Below, piece by piece: positions 32,381 through 43,972 of a DNA stretch of 64,000 bases; positions within the stretch are counted from its first letter, which is position 1; each line of letters starts with the position of its first letter. The notes beneath the pieces are model-generated. The model worked only from the letters and a program-made list of their open reading frames with translations. It ran no database searches and was not told where the DNA came from. The stretch is from Cryptomeria japonica. Its lineage: Eukaryota; Streptophyta; Pinopsida; Cupressales; Cupressaceae. The position numbers were made by a program, and so were the translations under genes. The stretch is from NCBI RefSeq assembly GCF_030272615.1, contig NC_081412.1, forward strand, positions 39,300,791 through 39,364,790, read 5' to 3'.

Positions 32381-35097
32381 AGCACATCTTTGTCTTCTGT
32401 CTCCTCTGACAAGGTTCCAGCACTAATGAATGCTCCATCAAATATTGAAAGATGTTTAACAATTGGTTGTTGTTTAGAGTTTGATGGTTTTCCAAAGGAT
32501 TTAGGAGAGAGTGGTAATTGTGATATTGAGTATTCTCTATTTCCTCAATCTCTTAACTGCATTTGTTTTTCCATACTTGATAAAATAGAGGCAAAGGATT
32601 GTTCTTTAGATTGTGTGTTCGAAGATGACGCCTCCCTGTTATGAGGAACAATGACTTCTTGAGCCATTTTTAGATTGCTGCAATACTGGAATGGATTTGA
32701 ATCTGCAGATATTGTGATTTCTTGTCCATCATAGGGAAATTTGACACACTGATGATAGGTTGATGGGATAGCTTGCAAGTCATGTATCCATGGTCTCCCC
32801 AGGAGTATATTATATGATAAGTCCAAGTCCAGAACTTGGCATGTTGTGTTTTTCTGTAAGGGTCCCACTCTAATGGGTCGTATCACAATTCCCTTGGAGG
32901 AATGTTCTTCTTCGTCATAGGCTTTTATGGTGATCTTTTTGCGGGGATCAACTGCATCTTTTGAATATCCCAAGGCACGAACAAGACTCAATGAACAAAT
33001 ATTTAGGCTAGCTCCACCATCTATCAGAACACGTTTAACTCGTGTTTTGTGAACGAGGACTTCAATATGAAAAGGAGTGTTGTGGGGATGTTGCAAGGAC
33101 ATGTCATCTTCTTCAGTAAATGATAAGCAGTGAGGAGTTGTGGGGTGTCCCACCATGGTTTGGAATTGATCTATATCAAGATCTTTGGACACTGTGGTAT
33201 CTACTAATGCTCGTTCAAGAATCTCTTTGTGTGTAGGTGACAGTTTTAAAAGTTCTAAGATGGATATTTGTGCGGGTGTTTTCTGCAATTGATCCACTAG
33301 ATTGTATTGTTTGGTAGTGGATGACGTGTTTGTTGTAGGACCCAGCAAAACCACTTTGGCTTTGCTTTGTGTGATAACATGAGCAGGTTCATGATGTTGT
33401 TGCTCTTTAACCACGATTACATTTACCACATTGTCATATGCATGAGCATAGTTTACCTTTGCTTTACCTTTACCATTCTGCCCTATTGATGATTCACCCT
33501 TCTCATAATTAGGAAGTGGAGTTTTGAAAGTTGTGTGAGATTCATTTGTTGTATGTCCATCCACATTTATTATTCCATTATCAATCAAATCTTGGATGAC
33601 ATGTTTTAATCATTGACAAGCATCTGTTTGGTGTCCTTTGTTTTGATGGAAATCACAATAATGGTTGTCATTCCACCAAGCAGGTTTTACCTTGGGTTCA
33701 AAGTTTCTTTCTTCTGGTAACGTAATCAATTTGTTTGCAATGAGTGTTTTTAATGTGGACCCAAGGGGTTCACCAATGTTTGTAAATTGTCTTTGAAAGA
33801 AATTTTTGATAGTTGCTTTTTGGTGATTGTTGTTTTGTTGAGCTGCTGCTGAGTGATTGGATAAGTTGAAAACCAGTTGCTTTGGTTTTACATTGTTGTT
33901 ATCCACTATCCTGTCATTGACGACATTATGATTTCTATTCCAAAATTTTGGTTTATCATTGTGATTATTGTTGTTAGTGTTGTTAGGAGGGTGAACTCCT
34001 TCTTTGAATATTTTCAACTCGCCTTTCTTTATCATGGCTTCTTCCATTCTGATTCCATTATCAATCATTTTTGCAAAACTTTGATTTCCTTGCATTTTTA
34101 AGTAATAACTCATTTGATCGTTTAATTCGTCTATGAAAATGTCCATTTTTTCATACTCCGGCACTGTACGAGGATACCTCGAAGCTAACCGCCTCCATCG
34201 TTGTAAGAATGTCATGAAGGGTTCTTCGCTTTTTTGTTTTGTGTTACACAGGTCTAGCATGGTTATTTCGTGTTGGATGTTATAAGCGTATTGGGATACA
34301 AACTCATCCACCAACTCTGAAAATGATCTGATTCCTAGTGGAAGTTTGGAGAACAATTCCATGGCTAATCCAGTTAAGCTTTTTGGAAATAGTCTCATTA
34401 AGTATGTATCTTCATGTGCAAACTCCATGCTCATTGTGCAAAATTCTCTTATGTGATCTTGAGGGTCAGTGCTTCTGTCATATTTTTCATACCTCAGAGT
34501 CTCGAAACCTATAGGAAAAGGTATCATGTTGAGGTTTCTGTCAAACGGATAAAGATATATTTCTTGAAGCGAGTATCGTCTAACATTTCCTCTTTGCATA
34601 TCTTGGATTTGTGTTTGCAATGTTTGTAGTTGTTGTGTGAGAGTCATGAAAGGATTATCAACATGATTTGTTCTAGCATAACCCTAATTTTGTATTCTAG
34701 GAGGATCTCGATCTCTTCTTGGTTCATCCCTGGTCCTTCTTGTATCCTCATTAGATTGAATGTTATTCAGAATTTCTACTTCATCTCTGTTGAGGATGTA
34801 AGTCTCTTCATTGGTTGTGGTTTTATTAGGAATTGACGTGTTATTCATTTTGAGACCAAAGATGTCCTCATATTGTTCGTTATTAGGAGGAGGATCACTT
34901 TTCTTTTGTGTCAATTTGTTTACATCAAAATCTTGGGGGAGTGTGGCACCAGATTTGGCTAACATTAGGAAATATTTTTCTTTTTCTCCCTCCAATATTT
35001 TCTGCATAAATTTTTCAAATTGAGGATCTTTTTTGATGTCTCTGACATGTTGTTTTGTTATTTCCTCTTCAACTTGTATTTCATCTTCATGTTCCAT
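32381..35097 (-). pseudogene. Gag-protease of Tat element C
   Basis: Starts MEHEDEIQVEEEITKQHV at 35097. One frame runs to 32545 with stops only at 34684-34686 (TAG) and 33610-33612 (TGA; sequence CQ-stop-LKH, where B has CHRLKN, so probably CGA to TGA). Gag core at 34330-34470 (LMRLFPKSLTGLAMELFSKL, LCNTKQKSEEPFMTFLQRWR). The knuckle-like CDFHQNKGHQTDAC is at 33611-33660. The protease has an intact active site LIDGGASLNIC at about 33015 and the LDLDLSYNILLGRPWIHDL segment at 32770-32830. Cut by E at 32376. Less decayed than B. Confidence 0.9.
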
Positions 35098-35679
35098 GCT
35101 TCTATAGTCTTTAGTTATTTCAAACGTTTCTATTTCTGTTTCTGCAATCTTTCATCTCTGATCCCTGGTTAGAACGTGCATACACGTGTTTTAAATGTTT
35201 TTCGAGGTTTAAATCTTGAGTAATGTGTCGTTATAAGTGATCAATTGTTGAGGTGAAGGTTGTAGATGTATAGACACGAAATGATCTTTTCAAGTATTTT
35301 CTTGTTTACAAGTTTTTCGATCTTAGTTTTTGGAGTGCAAATTTTGTCATTTTTGATATGACCAAGTTCAAATAGGAACGATATATCCTATGATAAAGAA
35401 CGAGGTTATTCTGATCAAGCGTTGTAGTTTCGTGATTAAAGGATGATAGATCCTGATGAGAAACTATGTTTGAATGATCAGTTTATCAAAGACAATGTGT
35501 TGTTGCACTTTAAGGTGTTTGATCTTTAACTTGTTTGAGGTGAATACTTGAGACTTTTTGTGTGTCTTGTTCTTGAATCTATTTTTGATAGAAGATAACT
35601 TGATTAAATGACCCAACAAGATGACCTACTCTCTATGTTTGACTATTTGAGAAATGGGTTGTTTTTGTTTTCTGATTTG

Positions 35680-35935
35680 ATATATTTTACCAGAAATGCT
35701 GACAAAATGACCAGGAACTCTGCTGTTTAGACCAGAAACGTTGTTGTTTAGACCAGGAACTCTGATGTTTAGACCAGAAATGCTACTGTTTAGACCAGAA
35801 ACGCTCTTGTTTGGACCAGAAACTCTTAGAGGACTTACCAAAAACGCTACTATACTGACCAAAAATGCTGACATACAAACCAGAAACGTTGACTGACAGA
35901 CCAGGAACTCTGTTCTACTGTACAGTGACTCTAAA
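35680..35935 (-). repeat. 21-bp-period array 1 in leader of C
   Basis: Units such as AGACCAGAAACGTTGTTGTTT, alternating with AGACCAGGAACTCTG forms, give 7-residue periodicity in translation. About ten to twelve units. Confidence 0.85.
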
Positions 35936-36069
35936 GTTTAAATAATGATATGTAGGTTTAGCGAATTGAGTGTTTGAACTTAGGAGATTACAATTTTGAC
36001 CCAACTCTGTAATATGCTCAAACTTTGAGAGTTAACATTGAAATATGAAAAATTTGACATTAACACCAA

Positions 36070-36295
36070 GAGAGCTGACCTTTGGATTGAAAATGCGACT
36101 GTTTGGACTGAAAGAGCTAATCTTTGAACTGTAAAAGCTAATGTTTGGACTGAAAGAGCAATTGTTTGGACTGAAAATGCTAATGTTTGGACTGTAAATG
36201 CGACTATTTGAACCGTATGTGAGACCGTTTGGATTGTATGTGCGACTGTTTGGACTGTAGATGCGACTGTTTGGACTGAAAGAGCTAATCTGCTG
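36070..36295 (-). repeat. 21-bp-period array 2 in leader of C
   Basis: About ten units of the type GGACTGAAAATGCTAATGTTT. The translated minus strand shows VQTVAFT-like heptapeptides, a by-product of the 21-bp period, not evidence of a gene. Confidence 0.85.
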
Positions 36296-37334
36296 CAAAA
36301 CTTGTGAATTTGATAGTTTGAAGTTTGAGTTTTCAATGTTTGTTGTATTTTAATGGATAATATCTTGACTTGACTTACAAACATAGAAATCAGATTATAT
36401 TTTTGTTTCAAAGGTTTTTAACAATTAAAAACACATCAATCAGTCTATCCTAAGGAGATTGGCTGAGAATGAAAACCTTTGCTTGCTGACTTAGGTACAC
36501 ACCCAATAGCTAATCAGAATACGGCCACTGAGTCTCACGCAATGGATTCTCAACGCCGTATTATCCGACTCCAAATGCTAATGGGGGCACGATATGGCAA
36601 GTGTCTTGGGAGAGTTACAATCTCTCTTCCACAAAGATTATCACTCTTTCGGAGGTGAATCGGGTAGCTTCTATTTTTATGGTTCTTAGTCAAGAATTTC
36701 GTTTGCAATTACCCCTTGAAGTCACGCAAGCATGATTGAGGCCTATAGCCCAACAAGGTATCGAAACAAGTTGTAGTCACGTAAACGTGATTGAGACCGT
36801 GAGGCCCTACAAAATGTCCAATATGAGAGATCTCTAAGAGAAAACTCAAATAATTCCATCCTCTAAGACTTTAATCATCAGAGGCCTATTTATTATAGTG
36901 AGTTGGAACACTCAGGTCCAGTTGTACTCACTTGGGTCATTCTCACAGGGTGATTAATTTTTCCCACTGTGACAGGCCCGCTAAAGATATGCACTATTGA
37001 AAGTAAAGGATGAGTCTAGCTTTCTGATCACCTAAGAAAGGTGAGAGCATACTCGCCTATCATCAAGACACATAAGACATGTTTGTTCATTTCCATTGTA
37101 ATTAGTCTATGTGCCTAATTTAACAAATATAAGTGCAAAATCCCACGGCTGCAAACAAAGTTAGTAGTTTATATTGTATTTCTTTGGCGGCAAAATAGTT
37201 TATAACTTTGGTCTTTCACAGCGAAATAAGTACCTGCAAAACCAACAATCTACAAATTAGGTTTGGGAAAATGACAGTCCAAAAGTAGAAATAAGGAATG
37301 CAACATACAATATTTGCAAAATTAATAAAAAACT

Positions 37335-37700
37335 AAAAATGCCATCAAATTGACCAAGAACGCCATCATATGTGCCAAGAACGCTGCTCTGCACACCAGA
37401 AACGCTGCTCTACACACCAAAAATGTTGTTCTGCAAACCAAAAACGCTATTCTACAAACCAAAAATGTTGTTAAACAGACTGAAAACGCTAACAAATTTG
37501 CCAAAAATGCCACCATACATACCAAAAATGCTAAAGTACAGACTGAAAGCACTAAAGTACAGAAAAACATAAAAATAGAGTTGAGGAATCTCCCATAAAT
37601 GTCATTTGAGGTGCCGAAACGCCACAAAAGATGCCAAAAACGCGATTCGGGAGCCCAAGAGAGCTAATCTGCACTCTGAAAGAGCTAATCAACCTGTCAA
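37335..37700 (-). repeat. 21-bp-period array 3 in leader of C
   Basis: Units such as ACCAAAAATGTTGTTCTGCAA and ACCAGAAACGCTGCTCTACAC, about fourteen, ending close to the PBS. Clearly related to arrays 1 and 2 by the core CCARAAAYGCT. Confidence 0.85.
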
Positions 37701-37743
37701 TGAAATTTCCTGCAAGCAAACTTGTTAAATATCAAAGAGGCTA

Positions 37744-38817
37744 GGCCCCACGGTGGGCGCCAATTAATGTGATGCTAAAAATGTGGTTAGTATAAGAGGC
37801 ATACACATATAATGAGACAATAAAAACATAATTGAAAAGCTTAATTGAAAAACTAAATCAAAGACGCAAACCATAAGCCTTCCTTGAAATGTCCCATTTT
37901 CCTCTATTCTTGAGGACCTTGAAGGTGTTGGATTGATGGGCTCTCAACGGAGCAATGACCTCCAAAGTGGCAACTCAAGAGTTGAGTAGCTATTTGATCA
38001 TGATTGACTATGGAGATGATATGAAATGCATGATGTAAGAAACTAGATTAACATGCTATGATCAATTCCAAATCTAATTACTAGATAATCGAAATGCAAA
38101 TTGCCTATAGTAATGATGCCTAAATTGATATGAGATGGGATCCATATTGCTCCAAAATGAGGGGTATTTATAGGAATTCCAAGGCCAAAGCTAAGGTGGC
38201 AGGAATTGACGGTCCAGATTTGATTTGAAGATATCAAGGGCCAAGATTGAGGAAGTTGGAGAAGAGGTTGGAGGAAGGGACACTTGTCATCTCTGTGGTG
38301 ACAAGTGTCAAGGAGCCTTGCTCATGAGAGGGCAAGTGTCCAAGGGAGGAGACATGTGGCAAAAGTGCCATGTGTCTCAAGGAGAGAATATCAACACCAT
38401 GAGAGGTTAGGATAAGGAGGTTAGAATGTGCAAGATAGGATACGTTTAGTTAGACCCAAGATTAGATTGAATGGGTTAAGTTAGGGGATGGTTAAAGTTA
38501 GGAGCCATGTGCTCATTTGAATTTAGAAATTCAAATAATTGAAAAATGATAATTAATCTCAACAAACTTGAGTTTGTTAATCTTAATTAGGGATTAGAAG
38601 AATTGATTAGTATGGGGAGACATTAATTAATTGATAATTAATTAATCAAAGGGGGGTGTGAGATGAACTATATAAATAAATCATTTAGATTTATTTACTA
38701 GTAGATGAATAGAGAAATTAATTAAATTGCTTGTGAATTCAATGAATTGGGAAGGGGAATTAATCAAATAACTACGTATTTAATTAACTATCTTCAGACC
38801 ATTTTTAGGTGTATACA
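37744..38817 (-). mobile_element. PBS and 5' LTR of Tat element C
   Basis: Minus-strand PBS TGGCGCCCACCGTGGGGCC (37762-37744). LTR 37769-38817 (1,049 bp) begins TGTATACACCTAAAAATGG and ends AGCATCACA. TATA box TATAAATA (38172-38165) followed by the CATTTTGGAGCAATA block shared with D. It lies in the copia element H, whose frame resumes at 38818, so C inserted into H. Confidence 0.9.
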
Positions 38818-41120
38818 AGAAGCATTAGAAAAAATCAAGATATTCAAGGATAAAGTTGAAAATGAAGTTGATAGAAAGATTAAGTGTTTGAGGTCTAATA
38901 GAGGAGGATAATTTACTTTTGATGAGTTTAACAACTTTTGTGAGAAACATGGTATTAGAAGACAGTTGTCTACCCCTAGGACAACTCAACAAAATGGTGT
39001 AGTGGAAAGGATGAATCAAACAATTCAAGAGGCATCAAGAATAATGATCAAAGGAGTAAAACTCTCAAAAGTCTACTCGAGAGAAGCAATTCACACTGCA
39101 CTCTACATTCTTAACAAAATTTTATATCAGAAAAGACATGGAAATACATCATATGAGCTATGGCATGGTAGAACTCCAACAGGAAAATATTTCAAGTTAT
39201 TTGGAAGTAAGTGCTATATCTGAAGAGTTGAAGATAATCTTGGAAAATTTGATAATAGAGCAGATGGAGGCATATTTCTAGGATATTCTACAAGGAGCAA
39301 AGCATACCGATGTTACAATGAAAGGCTGAACAAAATTGTTGAAAGTGCAAATGTAAAGGTTGATGAAGACACTTCTAAAGAATTTGAAAAATTGGCAAGA
39401 TATAAGTTTGATGAATCGGATGACAGAAAAAGGGAAGAGAAAATCAAAGGAGAATAAGAAAAGTAAGCTCAGGTTGCTTCAGCATCTACATCTAAGACTC
39501 CAAGATATGTTCAAAAGATTCATTCAATGGACTAGATTATTGAAGAAAAGAACAAAGGAATTGTCACAAGAAGCAAAGCAGTTCAAGAACAAGTTTTGTT
39601 ATGTTTACTATTAGAGATTGAATTGAAGATTGTAGAAGAAGCTTGCAATGAGAAGAATTGGATAAATGAAATCAAAGAAGAGATGGATTAGATTGAGATG
39701 AATCAGACATGGGAATTAGTTCTTAGGCTGATAGATAAGAATGTGATTGGAACAAAATGGGTATTCCAAAACAAGATGGATGAAGATGGAAAAGTTGTGA
39801 GAAATAAAGAAATATTGGTTTGTAAACATTACACACATATTGAAGGCATTGAATTTGAAGAGACATATGCCTCGGTTTCTCAGATTGAAGCAATCAAGAT
39901 ATATCTTAGTTTTGCAGCTTTTAAGGATTTCAAGGTTTATCAGATGGATGTGAAATTAACGTTTTTGAATGGAGAGATGAAAGAAGAAGTTTACATGGAA
40001 TAACTAGAAAGATTTAAGTTGAAAAATGATCCAAACATTTTTTGCAGATTGAAGAAGGTCCTGTATGGATTGAAACACGCTCCTAGAGCTTGGTATGGAA
40101 GGCTAGATAAGTATTTGATCGATCAAGGCTTTCAGAAGGGGTCAACTGACAACAATTTATATTTCAAAATTGACTCAGGAAAAACCTTGATTGTTGTAGT
40201 TTATGTTGATTACATAATATTTGGAGGAAATGAAGGTATAAGCAGAAAGTTTAGTAATCAAATGCAAAAAAAATTTGAGATGTCCATGATTAGTGAGTTA
40301 AATTTCTTTCTTGGTTTGAAAGTAAATCAGAATGACAAAGGAATTTTTATTTCTTAGTCTAAATGCATTAAGGAATTGTTGAATAAGTTTAGGTTGGAGA
40401 ACTCCAAATCAGTGTGTACACCTATGCTTACTAGATGCAAACTGACAAAAGATGATATGTCCCATAAAGTGGATGCAAGTCAATACAGATCAATGATTGG
40501 AGGGTAGTTATATTTGATTGAGCTACTAGACTAGATATCATGTATGCAGTTTGTTTGGGGGCTAGATTTCAGCAAGAACCAAAAAAATCACATGTTGTGG
40601 TTGTAAAAAGAATTTTTGGATATCTAAAATGAACATAAGAGTTTGGTTCATGGTATCCTAGAAATTTAGATTTCACTCTAACTTCTTATACTGATGGAAA
40701 TTGGGTCGAAAGTGTTGATGATAGGAAAAGTACAAGTGGTGGAGCATTCTTTCTTGGCTCTCGGTTAGTTTTTCAGTCAAATAAGAAGCATGATTCTGTC
40801 TCTTTATTTATAACCAAGACAGAGTATATTGCAACATCTTCATGTTGCACATAAATTCTATGGATGAAGCAAAATATAAAGGATATTGGTGTAACATTCA
40901 AAGAACCCATCTCTATTATGTGTGATAACAGTAGTGTAATAAATATTTCCAAGAATCTGGTACAACATTCTAAAACAAAGTATATATCTATTCGGCATCA
41001 CTTCTTGAGGGAAAGTGTGTTGCATAATGAAGTAAAGATTGAGTATGTACCTACAAAAGATTAGATTTTAGATATATTCATGAAGGCGTTGTGTAAGGAT
41101 AATTTTGAGTATGTCTAGCA
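38818..41120 (+). pseudogene. Copia pol of element H (integrase, RT, RNase H)
   Basis: Integrase core with LRSNRGG (expected DNGGEF), STPRTTQQNGVVERMNQTIQ and the GNTSYELWHGRTPTG segment (38820-39235). RT from about 39690 (NQTWELV, KNVIGTKWVFQNKMDEDG, YQMDVKLTFLNGEMKEEVYM, LYGLKHAPRAWYGRLD). The catalytic YVDD reads YVDY (about 40202-40213), which would kill activity. RNase H at 40660-41090 (SYTDGNWVESVDDRKSTSG, IRHHFLRESVLHNEVKIEYV). Many stops and frameshifts. The left part, with gag and protease, is separated by insertion of C and is not in the window. Confidence 0.92.
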
Positions 41121-41375
41121 GAAGTTAGGGGTTTTACCCCTTCTTAGTTTGAATTGATGTACATTTGGATGTGCATTGCTCCAGTGAACAACATGCATAT
41201 TTTAATTTGAACTGATGCTTGGGTGCTTCCTCATAGGGAGAGAAGGAGTGAATTTCTTAGGAGGAGATTTGCCCACCTTTTTCATTGTTGTCAAAGGGGG
41301 AGAGATATAGAGAGATGCAGAGTTATGTAGAGAGAGTCATGTGTTTGTTGTTGATGGATGTTTCCATCAATGACA

Positions 41376-42004
41376 AAGGGGGAGATTGTTGCAAATGTGA
41401 TGTTATGGATTATGATTGGTTGTCATTGATGTCAATATAATGGGTGGCATTGATGTCATCTCATAATTTTGCTGTTGGTTATTCAGAAGATGTGTTCCTA
41501 GAATCTTTGGTGCTCTAGTTGGTGATCCAAATTTATCTGTTTACAGGATATGGTGTTGGTCAATTGTATTCATAAGTGTCTTGGTTTCATTCTTATTTTG
41601 TTGTATTGGGCAATTATTTTTGGGTCTAGATTAAGTTTGAAATTTGAGGATGTGTAGGAGCATTGATGTAGCATGTGAGTTGTGATTTGGGTCCAAAATT
41701 TGTAATGGATGTAATGTATTGATCTAATTTTTTATGTGCATTGTGGTATGGTTTGCTTCTCATTCCTCACCACCATCAAAATGTTGAGTGTTGACCTATT
41801 TTAGATCTCTGTCTTGGCCAACTTAGAAGATATGTTTCTTGGAGATAGTATATATATGAGGATGATATGGATGAGCTAAGGTAAGAAAAGTGTGGCATTG
41901 TTGTGGAAGATAAGTGTGGCATTGTTTGTTAATGATTTGTAAAGTGTGTTGGTGCTAAGGCATCGAAAAGTAGTTCCGGTTTTGCAGATTGTGTTGTAGT
42001 AGAG
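41376..42004 (+). mobile_element. PPT and first part of 3' LTR of copia element H
   Basis: PPT AAAGGGGGAGAT ends at 41386; the LTR starts TGTTGCAAATGTGATG at 41387. TATA-like TATATATGAGG near 41850. It is interrupted at 42004 by solo LTR G and resumes at 58168. Confidence 0.85.
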
Positions 42005-42847
42005 TGAAGGGGGGGAAAGATTTGGGGGGTAAAGATACAATGATCAAATATAATTAAATATGCATTAAACACATAAAAACACCTAAGAAACCATTATACC
42101 TTTGTGATCTTCTCCTCTCCTTCGGATTGAGCCTTTGGTGAAGCCAAAGATGCACCCATTTCTTGGTGTGATTGGATTGGCTCTCCAAGCTTGTGATCAA
42201 TGATATGGGATGATGGAATGGGATGGATTGAATTGGCTAAGTGATGGATGAATGCCAATTTGGCTAGAGTTTGGGTATTTGGTGGATATTCTAGATTCAA
42301 ATTAACAACATAAACTTGAGTGATTTGGAGATATCAAATAAGGAAATGCAGCCCTCAATTTATATTAGAAGAGGAGAAGAAATGGAGGCCTAGGATTGAT
42401 CCAAGATGAAGGGTCAATATTTCATGTGAGCCCACACATGGATCAATAGAGAGTGAAAAGACAAGTGTGGAGACCAAGAGATATGCCATACATGCCTTTC
42501 TTGTCTCCACACTCCTCAAAGTACCTAGGGAAGACTTCCCAATATACCTAGGGGAGAGAAATGAATAAAATATTCTTTGGGAGATGAGGGTGAGGAATTA
42601 GAAATTCCTGAAAGAGGATAATCATAGGGATTGGAGGAATAAAAAGGAATTACAAATTCCTTGGAGGAAGAGATGCCTAGAGGAACGTGAGATTTTTTAA
42701 AATCTCACATTCACTTAGGAAAGGAGCATTTAAGGTAAGTGGTTGGATGGGAGATGCATGGAAAGATGTGAGAGGGTATTTATGGAAAGTGGCTAAGTGA
42801 GGAGACAAGAGGTTGAATTTGTGGCTAATCACAAGGATTAGCCACTA

Positions 42848-43640
42848 GCGGGTATATGCACCAAGTTGTGGTACCAAAAGGGGGTCTTAAGATGCCACTT
42901 TTTTTCTAAAATCAGCAAAGTTTGAACTTCAAAGACAAATTGAACATAATTACATTCCAAATTTGAAGATGCAACAAGAACAAGAGTCGGAGTGCTTCGA
43001 GTCTAATTTCTAAACTACTAATTTATTTTGAAAATGGTGGAGATTAAGAGCTTCAAAAGGGGGGGCCACAAAAAGTGGTCCTATTTTTATGCAAAAAACA
43101 TAACCTAATGTCTGTTGTGGCCCCCCTAAAATGTTAACTTTTTTTTTAATGTTTAAAATTGCTTCAGTGAGAAATTAGCTAACACCTTTTAGTTTATGCC
43201 AGATTTTTCAGCTAATTTTTTAATGAGTATATGATTTTTTACTAATTTTCGAAGTGGACACATCCTGAAAAACAAAAATTTGAGCGTGCTCCCCCCTAAA
43301 ATCATTGAAAACTAATCAAAAATCAATTTTTTTTTTTTATTGTGTAGAATGGAGTCTAGTTTCTAAAAATGTAAGTTTTTTCAAAATCTGATGAATGAGT
43401 AAAAATCTATACCCAAAATAGTGCATTTTGGTTTTTGACAAAAAACGGACACACTGACAAAAGAAATTATAGATGAAAGACTTAACGAAATCAAAAATTG
43501 AAATAAATTACATTGTTGGATAGCTAAGAGGGAGCTCAAGTTAACCACGGTATTTTTTTTAACTTCGTTGAAACACGTGCAAACCTGATGAAGAGCACGA
43601 CCAAAAATATGTCAAAATTTTCAATGTTTTGATAAAAAAA
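42848..43640 (+). other. Left terminal and subterminal region of T
   Basis: The terminal inverted repeat at 42848-42881 is followed by AT-rich sequence with homopolymer T runs. No gene seen. The right side (57509-57718) carries the matching end and a GC-rich GGCGCGCGCC word. Confidence 0.7.
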
Positions 43641-43965
43641 CATCTCTAGCGTGAAATGGTCGTCCAAACCTTTGGGTTGGATGCCCAAGGCAAATCCAAC
43701 CTATAGGTTTGGTGTTTCCCAAAGCGGTCCATTTGGTGCGTGACAAATATGGCACTCTCCCTATTTGGCATGTGTCAAATGTGATCAATGGTTTTTCCCA
43801 TCTGGCGCGCTCCAAATGTGGTCCATATTCCACATTTGGTGGGCACCAAATAGGGAGAGTGCCAAATGTTGTCCATATTGTACACTTGGTGTGTGCCAAA
43901 TAGGGAGAGCACCCAATGTGTACATAGAAACAATGTTTAGTTGAAACAATGTGTACATAATGTCC
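43640..43965. repeat. Subterminal foldback region of T
   Basis: Overlapping inverted repeats: CCAAACC..GGGTTGGAT (from 43667) against ATCCAACC..GGTTTGG (to about 43712); GGCACTCTCCCTATTTGG (43751) against CCAAATAGGGAGAGTGCC (43847), the latter repeated near 43898. CCAAAT/ATTTGG words recur many times. Could bind transposase or fold as single-stranded DNA or RNA. Confidence 0.75.
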
Positions 43966-43972
43966 CATTAGC

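Larger units (their letters stand above)
35098..37743 (-). other. 5' leader of element C
   Basis: About 2.6 kb between PBS and gag with no supported gene. Its main feature is three separate 21-bp-period arrays (listed separately). The stretch 36430-37200 is unique-looking, with moderate GC; I see nothing identifiable in it. Confidence 0.7.

Noticed and set aside
36032-36411. Heptapeptide-repeat frames (VQTVAFT, SPNSRIY) in both frames of the leader of C
   Set aside because: A 21-bp DNA period automatically gives 7-residue repeats and long open frames; no start context or conservation.
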